A program made the position numbers and the translations under genes. Below, in pieces: positions 24,441 to 32,408 of a stretch of DNA of 64,000 nt. The stretch comes from WVYX01 sp039592335. Lineage in GTDB: Bacteria > Gemmatimonadota > Gemmatimonadetes > Gemmatimonadales > GWC2-71-9. The stretch spans positions 111,109-175,108 of the forward strand of contig JBDHBX010000007.1 of the NCBI GenBank assembly GCA_039592335.1, read 5' to 3'. Position 1 is the first letter of the stretch. Each line of letters opens with the position of its first letter. Under the pieces are notes generated by a model, which saw only the letters and a program-made list of their open reading frames with translations, searched no databases and was not told the DNA's origin.

Positions 24441-25611
24441 GATCGCGGCACAGCTCCGGCGGGCTGGACCGGAGATCGTCCTCGCGCTGGTAGTGGTCGT
24501 CGTCGGGGTGTCCCTTTGGCAGGCGTGGGCGGTGGTGAATCACCTGCGCGTGGAGGCGCGCGAAGCCTCCCGCATCTACGCCCGCATTACGGCCGCGCTC
24601 GCGGATCCGACCCCGGGTGTCGATACCGAGACGCTGTTCGACCTCGTCTCCGAGATTACGGCGAGCGGCATCCCCCTGGTCGTCACCGACACCTTCGGAC
24701 AGCCCACGGCGGTGGCAAATCTCCCCATGGAGCTCACGCCGAACGACTCGCGCCTGGGGGATTACATCCGCGAGCTCGACCAGGCAAACCCGCCGATTGC
24801 CGTGCCAGGCATCGGACAGCTCCACTTTGGGGCCCACCCCGCCCAGCGGCGGCTCACCCGACTCACCTTCTTCCAACTGGGGCTGCTCGTCGCGGCGATC
24901 GCCGTCGGCATCTGGGCGTACCGCAGCGCGGTAACGCGGGACCGGAATCGCCTGTGGGTCGCCATGGCGAGGGAGTCGGCACACCAGCTCGGGACGCCGC
25001 TGATGAGCGCGGGCGCCTGGGTGGACCGCCTGGAGGACGGCGCGACGCCCTCGCCCGAGATCGCCGATCACCTGCGCAACGACCTGGAGCGGTTACACCG
25101 CGTGGCGCAGCGGTTCGAGCGCATCGGGCGACCCGCCCGTCGCGACCAGGTGGGTCTGGGAACCATGGCCGAGCGCATTGCCGCGTACTTCGAGCCGCGC
25201 CTACCGCGTCACGCCCATTCCATCGCCATCGTGGTGGATGCGCCAGCGGCGGGACCCAGCATCACCGGCGATGCGGTGCTTGTCGAGTGGGCGCTGGAGG
25301 CCCTCGTGCGCAACGGGGTCGATGCCCTGAGCGGTCGCGGCGGGACGATTCGGGTCACGGTCGAGGACAAGGGCGACCACGCCCGCATCCAGGTCGCCGA
25401 CGACGGGCCCGGCATTCCCCCCGAGGTCCGCGCCAACCTGTTCGAGCCGGGCGTGACGACCAAGTCCGGTGGGTGGGGGATTGGCCTCGCCCTCGCGCAG
25501 CGCATCGTGGAAGACGTGCATGGGGGACACATCGAGATTGCGCCCTCCACGACGGGAGCGGTGTTCGTGGCCGAGCTTCCCGTTGCCGCCGAGGGCGAGC
25601 GTGGTGACTGA
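24427..25611 (+). CDS. Membrane sensor histidine kinase
   Basis: A 394-residue kinase. Membrane helices lie at about 18-36 and 147-166 with a periplasmic part of about 105 residues between. The phospho-acceptor is in ESAHQLGTP, the N box is EALVRNGVDAL, and the ATP lid motifs are DDGPGIPPE and GWGIGLALAQRIVE. No response regulator is adjacent, so the partner is unknown. The GTG start overlaps serS by 14 bases; the stop overlaps the helicase gene. Confidence 0.87.
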   Translation: MNARRIAAQLRRAGPEIVLALVVVVVGVSLWQAWAVVNHLRVEAREASRIYARITAALADPTPGVDTETLFDLVSEITASGIPLVVTDTFGQPTAVANLPMELTPNDSRLGDYIRELDQANPPIAVPGIGQLHFGAHPAQRRLTRLTFFQLGLLVAAIAVGIWAYRSAVTRDRNRLWVAMARESAHQLGTPLMSAGAWVDRLEDGATPSPEIADHLRNDLERLHRVAQRFERIGRPARRDQVGLGTMAERIAAYFEPRLPRHAHSIAIVVDAPAAGPSITGDAVLVEWALEALVRNGVDALSGRGGTIRVTVEDKGDHARIQVADDGPGIPPEVRANLFEPGVTTKSGGWGIGLALAQRIVEDVHGGHIEIAPSTTGAVFVAELPVAAEGERGD

Positions 25612-27811
25612 CGTCTCGCTAAATGCCGAGCAGCGACGGGCCGTCGAGTATCGGGACGGCCCGTTGCTGGTGCTGGCCGGGGCCGGCTCCGGGAAGACCC
25701 GGGTGCTCACGACACGCGTGGCCCATCTGGTGAGTGCGCACGGGGTGCGGCCGGAGCGCATCCTCGCCGTGACCTTCACCAACCGGGCGGCCGGTGAGAT
25801 GCGGCGTCGCGTGGCGGCGCTCCTGGGTCGGGAGCCCGCCGGCCTGTGGATCGGCACCTTCCACTCCCTCTGTGCCCGGCTGCTGCGCCGCGAGGCGCAC
25901 CGCCTCGGGTTCACACCCCAGTTCTCCATCTACGACGAAGACGATCGCCTCGCGCTGATCAAGCGACTGCTGGAGCGCGGCGGGTACGCGCCCCGCTCGT
26001 TCCCACCCCGCCACATTCTCTCCCTCATCTCCGCATCGAAGAACCGGCTGGTCACGGCGGAAGAGATGGGTGCCGCCGCCGAGGACCGGGTGGCGCGCGC
26101 GGCCGCCGAGATCTATCACGAGCTCGACAAGGCGCTGGCGGTCGCCAACGCCATGGACTTCGACAACCTGTTGCTGCACCCGCTCACGCTACTGCGTGAG
26201 CATCCCGACCGACTCGCGTTCTACCAGCAACGGTTCGACTCCGTGCTGGTGGACGAATTCCAGGATACGAACCGGGCACAGTATCTCCTCGTGCGGCACC
26301 TCGCCGCTCGGCACCGCGACGTCTGTGTGGTGGGAGACGACGACCAGTCGATCTACACATGGCGTGGCGCCGACGTGCGCAACATGCTCGACTTCCAAGA
26401 TGACTTCTCCGACGTGGAGCTCGTTCGGCTCGAGGAGAACTACCGCTCCACCCAAGTGATCCTGGACGCCGCCAACGGTGTCATCGCCGAGAACGAGCGG
26501 CGGCTCGGCAAGACCCTCTTCACGTCGCGGCAGGGCGGGCACCCGCTGGTGCTGGTGGCCTCGGCCGACGAACGGGACGAGGCGGAATGGGTGGCCCGGG
26601 AGTTCCGCGAGAGCATGGCATCCGAGCACTTCGTGTACGGTGACATGGCCGTGCTGTACCGGACCAACGCGCAGTCGCGAGCGTTCGAGGACGCGTTCCG
26701 CCGGGCAGCCATTCCGTACCGTGTGGTGGGCGCGGTGAGCTTCTACGCGCGGCGCGAGGTCAGGGACCTACTGGCCTACCTGCGGCTGGTGACGAATCCC
26801 AGCGACGACGAGGCGTTTCTCAGGGCCGTCCAGGTGCCGCGTCGGGGCCTCGGACTCGGAAGCCTGCGCACCCTGCAGCAGTCCGCCGCGCAGTGGGGCA
26901 AGCCGCTGCTCGCCACGGCAGGCGTCGCCGACCGGGTGCTGGACCTCAGGCCCCAGGCCAAGCAGGGGTTTCAGGAGTTCGCGCAGCTCATGGCAAGCTT
27001 CCGCTCAATGCTTCCCGAAGCCAGCCCTGCCACGCTCCTCGAGGAGATCATCACGCGCATCGAGTACGAGGCACACCTGCAACGCGAAGGGTTCGAGGGA
27101 ATCGAGCGGATGGAGAACGTGCGGGAGCTGACAGCGGCCGCTGCAGAGTGGTCCGAGGAGATCGAGAGCGACGAGGCGGGCTCGGTCGTGGAACAGTTCC
27201 TCCAGAGCACCGCCCTTACGTCCCCGGAGGGGGAAACCGACGGCGACGCGCAGGGCGTCACCCTGATGACCGTACATACGGCCAAGGGACTCGAGTGGCC
27301 CGTGGTGCTCCTGGCCGGCATGGAGGATGGCCTCTTCCCACTGAGCCGAGCCCTTGATACGCCGGACGGTGTGGAGGAGGAGCGCCGTCTCGCCTACGTG
27401 GCCCTCACCCGCGCCCAGGATCGCGTGTACGTCACCTGGGCTCGCGCTCGCCGCCGGGGCGGGCAGTTGCTGCCGGGCGCACCGTCCCGCTTCCTCGACG
27501 CTCTCCCAACGGAGCTCGTGGAGGAGCGGCGCACCAGCGGTGTGTTCGGAGGGGAGCTGTACCGCAAGCCGGCGTTTGCCTCCTGGTTCGCGCTCGACGA
27601 CGGCGATGCTACCGAGGAATCACAGGACACGCCGCGCTACGTGAAGGGCGAGCGCGTGTTTCACCGCAAGTTCGGCTCGGGATCGATCCAGGGGCTGTCG
27701 GGGCAAGGACGGGACCTGAAGGTGACGATCCTGTTCGACGACGTAGAGGTGGGACAGAAGCAGCTGCTGGTTGCCTACGCTGGGCTGGGGCGCGACTTCG
27801 AAGGCGCCTGA
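25601..27811 (+). CDS. pcrA: UvrD/PcrA-type DNA helicase
   Basis: An SF1A 3'-5' helicase for repair and removal of stalled replication complexes. LNAEQRRAVEY (Q motif), AGAGSGKTRVLT (Walker A), AVTFTNRAAGEM, DEFQDTNRAQY (Walker B), GDDDQSIYTWRGAD, EENYRST and TVHTAKGLEWPVV with VALTRAQ are all present. The C-terminus has the tudor-like KFGSGSIQGLSGQG segment of PcrA, ending with LLVAYAGL. GTG at 25601 or 25604 begins it, overlapping the kinase stop. The 3' end overlaps the convergent phospholipase-like gene by 37 bases. Confidence 0.93.
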   Translation: MVTDVSLNAEQRRAVEYRDGPLLVLAGAGSGKTRVLTTRVAHLVSAHGVRPERILAVTFTNRAAGEMRRRVAALLGREPAGLWIGTFHSLCARLLRREAHRLGFTPQFSIYDEDDRLALIKRLLERGGYAPRSFPPRHILSLISASKNRLVTAEEMGAAAEDRVARAAAEIYHELDKALAVANAMDFDNLLLHPLTLLREHPDRLAFYQQRFDSVLVDEFQDTNRAQYLLVRHLAARHRDVCVVGDDDQSIYTWRGADVRNMLDFQDDFSDVELVRLEENYRSTQVILDAANGVIAENERRLGKTLFTSRQGGHPLVLVASADERDEAEWVAREFRESMASEHFVYGDMAVLYRTNAQSRAFEDAFRRAAIPYRVVGAVSFYARREVRDLLAYLRLVTNPSDDEAFLRAVQVPRRGLGLGSLRTLQQSAAQWGKPLLATAGVADRVLDLRPQAKQGFQEFAQLMASFRSMLPEASPATLLEEIITRIEYEAHLQREGFEGIERMENVRELTAAAAEWSEEIESDEAGSVVEQFLQSTALTSPEGETDGDAQGVTLMTVHTAKGLEWPVVLLAGMEDGLFPLSRALDTPDGVEEERRLAYVALTRAQDRVYVTWARARRRGGQLLPGAPSRFLDALPTELVEERRTSGVFGGELYRKPAFASWFALDDGDATEESQDTPRYVKGERVFHRKFGSGSIQGLSGQGRDLKVTILFDDVEVGQKQLLVAYAGLGRDFEGA

Positions 27812-28740
27812 GGCTCGATCCGGTCCCACCACGGCCGCTGGGCGCTCGATGTCTCCCAAAACGACAGACCATAATCGGGAAGACCGAAGTGCTCGGCTGC
27901 GAGCCCGCTCAACGTGTCGTAGTCACCCGGCATCCGGTTGCGAACCACATCCAACCGCATGCGCTTCGCGAGGTTGAGCGACGCTTCGCCGGCGGGGTCG
28001 AGCTTCCGCACCATTCCCTCACTTTCGCTCAGGAGCTCCATCACGAGCTGATACGAGATGCTCATGTGCCGGTCGACCATGTGGTCCGTCAGATCCCAAC
28101 GGCTCTTCTGGGCGATGATCTGGAAGGCCCGCTGCCAACTCTGGGTCTCGGTCAGGCCCACCATGCCGCGGAACAGCCGGCGGCTGGTGCGCACGGAGAA
28201 GATGGTCGGCGCCAGGATGCGGTCGAGGTGCGCATCGGCACTCGTGTGATCCATCCGGATGACGTCCATCGCGGTGCGCGCGTACTGCTCCCCCAGGTGG
28301 GTCTCGAAGCGGCTCTCCCAGTACGAGTGTCCCAAGGCGATGGTCGAGGACGCGACCACGAGCTGGCCCGGCACAAAGTAGTTGTGCGCCACCGTGTCGG
28401 CCGCCAGATGGGAGAGGTAGCCGAGGCCGAACACCCTGAGGGCGTCCGTCTCCGCGCGCTGGAAGATCTCCTGGCCGACGTGCCACGAGTGACAATGCCG
28501 ACCCACCGGGGCGTACTTCTTCGCAATCGAGGTGTCCGCGGCGATGTTGCCGTACAGGAAGTCGTAGGGAAAAGCCCGCACCAGATCGGCGATCGCCGCG
28601 GGGAGGTGCGCCAGGTTGGCGAGGACGGATTCACCCAGGAAGATGTGGGTGCCGGGGGTCCAAGCGTGAGCGAGGCTGGGACACAGGACAAGCCCCGCGA
28701 CGGCCAGGGCCGCCGCGAGCGTGAAACGGCGTACGTTCAC
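27775..28740 (-). CDS. Secreted zinc-dependent phospholipase C-like protein
   Basis: The signal peptide ends SLAHA and the mature protein starts at Trp, as in bacterial zinc phospholipase C, where the N-terminal Trp is a metal ligand. WTPGTHIFLGE, YGNIAADT, HCHSW and LSHLAADTVAHNYFVPG carry His/Asp in the order of that fold. The rest of the 321 residues is helical. The substrate is unproven. GTG at 28740 follows the upstream gene by three bases, so it is in an operon with the DUF948-like gene. Confidence 0.82.
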   Translation of the reverse strand: MNVRRFTLAAALAVAGLVLCPSLAHAWTPGTHIFLGESVLANLAHLPAAIADLVRAFPYDFLYGNIAADTSIAKKYAPVGRHCHSWHVGQEIFQRAETDALRVFGLGYLSHLAADTVAHNYFVPGQLVVASSTIALGHSYWESRFETHLGEQYARTAMDVIRMDHTSADAHLDRILAPTIFSVRTSRRLFRGMVGLTETQSWQRAFQIIAQKSRWDLTDHMVDRHMSISYQLVMELLSESEGMVRKLDPAGEASLNLAKRMRLDVVRNRMPGDYDTLSGLAAEHFGLPDYGLSFWETSSAQRPWWDRIEPQAPSKSRPSPA

Positions 28741-28743
28741 CCG

Positions 28744-29190
28744 CTAGCGGCCTCGGCGGAGAAAGGCGCGCTTCATCGCGCGGAACACACTCGCCCCACG
28801 CCGTGTGGTGCGCAGCGCCGCGGCCACGTCCAAGGCCGTTTCCTCAATCTCGTACTGCAGCACGTCCACCAGGGCATCCAGATCCTGCAGACGCTCCTCC
28901 GTACGGCCTATCAGGTGCTCCAGACGATCCCGCAGCTCGTGCGACGCGCCGATGAACCCGTCGGCCTCCTTCCGCACGGAGGCGACGACCCCGGAGGCGT
29001 CATCGACCATCGAGCGGACGGACTGGAGCACCGGCCGCGCGTCGCGCTCGAGCGATTCCGCGACCCGCTCCAGCACGGCCCGCAGACCCGACATATGGCG
29101 GATCGCGGCCAGCGCTGCCGCACCCACCGCCAGTGCCACGACGGCGATAACTGCGGTTGAAATGGCCGTGACGACCTCGGCCCAGTTCAT
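28744..29190 (-). CDS. DUF948-like membrane-anchored coiled-coil protein
   Basis: One N-terminal membrane helix (about 5-30, VVTAISTAVIAVVALAVGAA) is followed by heptad-like helices (LRAVLERVAESLERDARPVL, SHELRDRLEHLIGRTEERL) and a basic tail ending FLRRGR. This arrangement is typical of DUF948 proteins in the cell envelope. The function is unknown. Confidence 0.7.
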   Translation of the reverse strand: MNWAEVVTAISTAVIAVVALAVGAAALAAIRHMSGLRAVLERVAESLERDARPVLQSVRSMVDDASGVVASVRKEADGFIGASHELRDRLEHLIGRTEERLQDLDALVDVLQYEIEETALDVAAALRTTRRGASVFRAMKRAFLRRGR

Positions 29191-29234
29191 GGGCTCTCCC
29201 TCCTCTACCTTGGCTCAGCTCAAGCTAACGCGCA

Positions 29235-29588
29235 TCACTCGGACCCGCTCGGAAGCTCATCCGCCAACCCGACGACACGGGAGACCGGGACCGTGAACAC
29301 GATGCCCGTCCCGGGACCCTCCAGCTCTCCCAGCAGCCCCTGCAGCATATCGATCACGGCCTGCAGCTTCTCGGGAGAGTCGATCACCGAAAAGATCATC
29401 GTATTGTGGGGGCGCGACTGCTGCAGCAGCGACTGGAGGCCCGCGACCACTGGCACCCCGTTCGTCACGAGGCGGCCCATCCCCTCACTGTTCACAACGG
29501 TGGCGCCGGTAATACCCAGCTCCAGGAAGCCCGAGAGGATCTCGTCGAGCCTCTCTTCCCGGTTTATCACGCAGACGAGGAGTTCCAT
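29235..29588 (-). CDS. PII-like regulatory protein
   Basis: A 117-residue protein with the alpha/beta pattern of the PII/CutA superfamily: MELLVCVINREERLDEIL, LELGITGATVVNSEGMGR, and a second half FSVIDSPEKLQAVIDML with IVFTVPVSRVVG. The T-loop uridylylation Tyr of true GlnB is absent, so it is a PII-like protein of unknown ligand. ATG 29588 was chosen at the start of the conserved strand, with GAAGG before it; the longer frame upstream runs through the murA promoter region. Divergent from murA. Confidence 0.75.
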   Translation of the reverse strand: MELLVCVINREERLDEILSGFLELGITGATVVNSEGMGRLVTNGVPVVAGLQSLLQQSRPHNTMIFSVIDSPEKLQAVIDMLQGLLGELEGPGTGIVFTVPVSRVVGLADELPSGSE

Positions 29589-29635
29589 GACCTTCGACAA
29601 TCCCCTGGGAATGGGCCAATCGGGAACGAACGCGT

Positions 29636-29661
29636 CGCGAACCACCGCCGCGAACCACCGC
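29636..29661. repeat. 13-bp tandem duplication within an inverted repeat
   Basis: CGCGAACCACCGC occurs twice head to tail (29636-29648 and 29649-29661). The block is framed by GCGTCGCG (29632-29639) and its complement CGCGACGC (29659-29666). It lies in the predicted leader of the PII-like gene, between the divergent promoters and the coding start. Confidence 0.6.
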
Positions 29662-29674
29662 GACGCAACGCCCA

Positions 29675-29704
29675 AGATAATCCAGAGCGCTGGTTCGGTG
29701 TCAA
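29675..29704 (-). promoter_or_regulatory. Predicted promoter of the PII-like gene
   Basis: On the minus strand: TTGACA (29704-29699), an 18-base spacer and TTATCT (29680-29675). The leader to the ATG is about 80 bases and contains the 13-bp tandem repeat. Confidence 0.55.
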
Positions 29705-29713
29705 GCGAGCCGC

Positions 29714-29742
29714 TTGCGCGTCGCATCGGGGACCCGTATGGT
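29714..29742 (+). promoter_or_regulatory. Predicted promoter of murA
   Basis: TTGCGC (29714-29719), a 17-base spacer and TATGGT (29737-29742). The ATG of murA follows after nine bases, so the transcript is probably leaderless. The -35 box lies nine bases from the divergent -35 box. Confidence 0.6.
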
Positions 29743-29751
29743 ACGCCGCAC

Positions 29752-31044
29752 ATGTCCGAGTGCTTCCGTGTCACCGGCGGCGCGCCGCTCACCGGAACCG
29801 TGCGACCGTCGGGCAACAAGAATGCGGCGTTGCCCATCATCGCGGCGACGCTGCTCGCCGAGGGCCCCAGCGAGCTGTCCAACGTCCCGCGCATTCGCGA
29901 CGTCGAGTCGCTGCTGCGGCTTGCCGCCGACCTCGGCGTGGAGTCCAGCTGGACCGGCGACCACGAACTGCGCATCGATCCGTCGGGCATCAAGGCAAAG
30001 CGCCTCGACCCCGAGCTCTGCGCGGGGATCCGCGCCTCCATCCTCCTCGCCGGCCCCCTGCTGGCACGCCTGGGGGAAGTGACCTTGCCGCCCCCCGGTG
30101 GCGACGTGATCGGGCGGCGTCGGCTCGACACGCATTTCCTCGCTCTCGAGCACCTCGGGGCGCACGTGGAGATCGGTGCCGACTACCACTTGGAGGCCAA
30201 GCACCTCGAGGGCGCGGAGATCTTCCTCGACGAGCCGAGCGTGACCGCGACCGAGAACGCCTTGATGGCGGCGGCGCTCGCGAGGGGGCGGACGGTGCTG
30301 CACAACGCTGCGAGCGAGCCCCATGTTCAGGACTTGGCCCAGGCGCTGACCGCGATGGGAGCGCAGATCGACGGGATCGGCACCAATCGGCTGACCGTGG
30401 AGGGACAGCAGTCGCTGCAGGGCGCCCAGTTGGAGATCGGTCCGGACCACGTGGAGATCGGCAGCTTCATCGGGCTGGCCGCCGTCACTAACGGGGAGCT
30501 CGTCATCGAAGGCATCCGCCCAGACGACCTCCGCGCCATCCTGCTCAACTTCGAGCGCCTGGGAGTACGGCCGCGGTTCGACGGAGACACACTGCTCGTG
30601 GAGACCAACCAGGAGCGCCGCATCCGGCCCGACCTCGGCGGTCACATTCCCAAGATCGAGGATGGTCCGTGGCCCGCGTTCCCGGCCGACCTCACATCCA
30701 TCGCGGTGGTGGTCGCGACCCAGTGTGAGGGGATGGTCCTGGTATTCGAGAAGATGTTCGAGTCGCGCCTCTTCTTCGTGGACAAGCTGGTGGGCCTCGG
30801 CGCGCGGCTGCTCCTGTGCGATCCGCACCGCGTGGTGATCTCGGGCCCCTCGCCACTCACCGGCGGTGTCGTGGAGAGCCCCGACATCCGGGCCGGGATG
30901 GCCATGCTGCTCGCCGCCCTGGCCGCGGAGGGGCAGAGCACGATCCACAACATCAAGCAGATCGACCGGGGCTACGAGCGGATGGACGAACGGCTGCGGC
31001 AGCTCGGGGCGCAGATCGAGCGCGTGGAGCTGGCGCCGCGGTGA
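29752..31044 (+). CDS. murA: UDP-N-acetylglucosamine 1-carboxyvinyltransferase, Asp-type active site
   Basis: First committed step of peptidoglycan synthesis: transfer of enolpyruvate from PEP to UDP-GlcNAc in the cytoplasm. It has 430 residues with GTVRPSGNKNAALPIIAA at the start, RASILLAGPLLAR, TATENALMAA, and PWPAFPADLTSI. The active-site loop reads PPPGGDVIGRRRLDTH, with Asp118 where most MurA have the fosfomycin-binding Cys. ATG 29752 was chosen from the promoter position and the start of homology. The stop overlaps pgeF (GTGA). Confidence 0.94.
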   Translation: MSECFRVTGGAPLTGTVRPSGNKNAALPIIAATLLAEGPSELSNVPRIRDVESLLRLAADLGVESSWTGDHELRIDPSGIKAKRLDPELCAGIRASILLAGPLLARLGEVTLPPPGGDVIGRRRLDTHFLALEHLGAHVEIGADYHLEAKHLEGAEIFLDEPSVTATENALMAAALARGRTVLHNAASEPHVQDLAQALTAMGAQIDGIGTNRLTVEGQQSLQGAQLEIGPDHVEIGSFIGLAAVTNGELVIEGIRPDDLRAILLNFERLGVRPRFDGDTLLVETNQERRIRPDLGGHIPKIEDGPWPAFPADLTSIAVVVATQCEGMVLVFEKMFESRLFFVDKLVGLGARLLLCDPHRVVISGPSPLTGGVVESPDIRAGMAMLLAALAAEGQSTIHNIKQIDRGYERMDERLRQLGAQIERVELAPR

Positions 31045-31808
31045 CCGAGACGGCCGCGCGCGTGCTGGCCGAGCGGGCCGTCGCCAGCGGTGGCGTAGCC
31101 CGGTATGAGCTCGCGGAGTGGAGCGCGGAGTACGGCATCGCCGCCGGCGTCACCGCCCGGGACCACGAGTTCGACCTGAGCCTCTGGTCGGACACCCCTA
31201 TTGGCACAGCCATGGGCCGGTGGCAGGCCCTGCGACACGCGGTGGGAGCGGGGTTCGAGGGGGTGGTGGTGAGCCGCCAGGTGCATGGGACCGGGCTGGG
31301 CGTGTACCGGGAACCCGCGTCGGGGTTTCTCATCCGCGAGGGTCTGGACGGCCACGTGTCGGCGGCTGCGGGATTGCTGCTGGCGGTCACGGTAGCGGAC
31401 TGCGTTCCCGTGTACCTGGTTGATCCCGGAAGCGGCGCGCTCGGGTTGTTGCATGCGGGCTGGCGCGGAGTGGCCGGCCGGATTCTCGAGCGCGGCATCG
31501 AGACACTGGGCGAGGTGGCGCCTACCGTACCGGCAAACCTCGTAATGCATTGCGGTGTAGGGATTTGCGGTAGCTGCTATGAAGTCGGCCCCGAGGTGTC
31601 GGAGGCCGTATTGGGACAGGCGGGGCCCGAGCGCACCCTGCTGGATCTGCGCGACGTGCTCACGACCCGGGCGCAGGCGCTCGGGGTCGGGCGGGTCACC
31701 ACCAGCCCCTGGTGCACCGCCCACGACCACGATCGGTTCTACTCACACCGCCGCTCCCGGGGGGCCGACGGCCGCATGGCGGCGTATCTGGGTCGGGTAC
31801 CGGCTTGA
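31041..31808 (+). CDS. pgeF: Peptidoglycan-editing factor / laccase-domain protein (YfiH, PgeF)
   Basis: Family members remove wrongly added amino acids from peptidoglycan precursors or act as purine nucleoside phosphorylases. Visible motifs are VSRQVHGTGL, VTVADCVPVYL, LLHAGWRGVAGRI, CGVGICGSCYEVGPEV and SPWCTAHDHDRFYSHRR, giving the His/Cys metal site. The 255-residue product starts at GTG 31041, overlapping the murA stop. It fits the murA context. Confidence 0.9.
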   Translation: MTETAARVLAERAVASGGVARYELAEWSAEYGIAAGVTARDHEFDLSLWSDTPIGTAMGRWQALRHAVGAGFEGVVVSRQVHGTGLGVYREPASGFLIREGLDGHVSAAAGLLLAVTVADCVPVYLVDPGSGALGLLHAGWRGVAGRILERGIETLGEVAPTVPANLVMHCGVGICGSCYEVGPEVSEAVLGQAGPERTLLDLRDVLTTRAQALGVGRVTTSPWCTAHDHDRFYSHRRSRGADGRMAAYLGRVPA

Positions 31809-31833
31809 GCTAACGGCCAAGCGGGGCTAGATT
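31805..31833 (+). promoter_or_regulatory. Predicted sigma-70 promoter of the rimP-nusA-infB operon
   Basis: TTGAGC (31805-31810), a 17-base spacer and TAGATT (31828-31833). The -35 box overlaps the pgeF stop codon. Transcription would start near 31840. Confidence 0.65.
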
Positions 31834-31846
31834 GCGGTGACATGGT

Positions 31847-31875
31847 GCGGGCGTAGTGGGCCCGCGTTTTTTTTT
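31847..31875 (+). terminator. Terminator hairpin with nine T in the rimP leader
   Basis: GCGGGC (31847-31852) pairs with GCCCGC (31860-31865) around GTAGTGG, followed by G and nine T (31867-31875). It can end transcription from murA-pgeF. It also lies downstream of the rimP promoter, so it is in the leader of the rimP-nusA mRNA, seven bases from the rimP ATG. It could act as an attenuator. Confidence 0.75.
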
Positions 31876-31881
31876 GAGCAC

Positions 31882-32406
31882 ATGAACGACACCCTGGCGG
31901 CATTGACCGCGGAGATCCGGTCCCGGGTCGAGGACCTCGGCTACGAGTTGGCCGATATGCGCAAGCGTGGGTCCACCAAGCGGGTCGTGTTGCAGATTCG
32001 AATCGACCGACCCGACGCGACGCCCGGGCACGGCATCACCATTGAGGAGTGCACCTCGGTGAGCCGGGCGCTGGAGGCGTGGATCGACCAGGAGCAGAAG
32101 CTGGGCGCCCGCTACGCGCTCGAGGTATCGTCGCCCGGCGTTGAGCGCCCGGTTCGCTGGCGCGAGCACTGGGAGCGCTTCACAGGCCGCGACGTCCATG
32201 TGAAACTGTCGGGCCGGGCGCGGATGCGCGCCACCATCGTGCGGGTATTGGAAGACACCGACGCCGTCGTGCTGCGACTCGCCGACGGCAACGAAGAGAT
32301 GACCGTGCCGTTGGACGAGGCGCGCGACGCCACCCTGGCTGTCGACTGGGAGGCCATTGAGCGCTCCATCACCCGCGGACGAACGACCAAGCAGGCAAAG
32401 GAGTAG
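31882..32406 (+). CDS. rimP: Ribosome maturation factor RimP
   Basis: Needed for assembly of the 30S subunit. The 174-residue protein has LTAEIRSRVEDLGYELADMR, the GITIEECTSVSRALEAWID motif and YALEVSSPGVERPVR, then the C-terminal SH3-like part. ATG 31882 follows the T run and was chosen because the sequence before it encodes Phe-Phe-Phe from the terminator. nusA begins two bases after the stop, the normal order. Confidence 0.93.
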   Translation: MNDTLAALTAEIRSRVEDLGYELADMRKRGSTKRVVLQIRIDRPDATPGHGITIEECTSVSRALEAWIDQEQKLGARYALEVSSPGVERPVRWREHWERFTGRDVHVKLSGRARMRATIVRVLEDTDAVVLRLADGNEEMTVPLDEARDATLAVDWEAIERSITRGRTTKQAKE

Positions 32407-32408
32407 GA

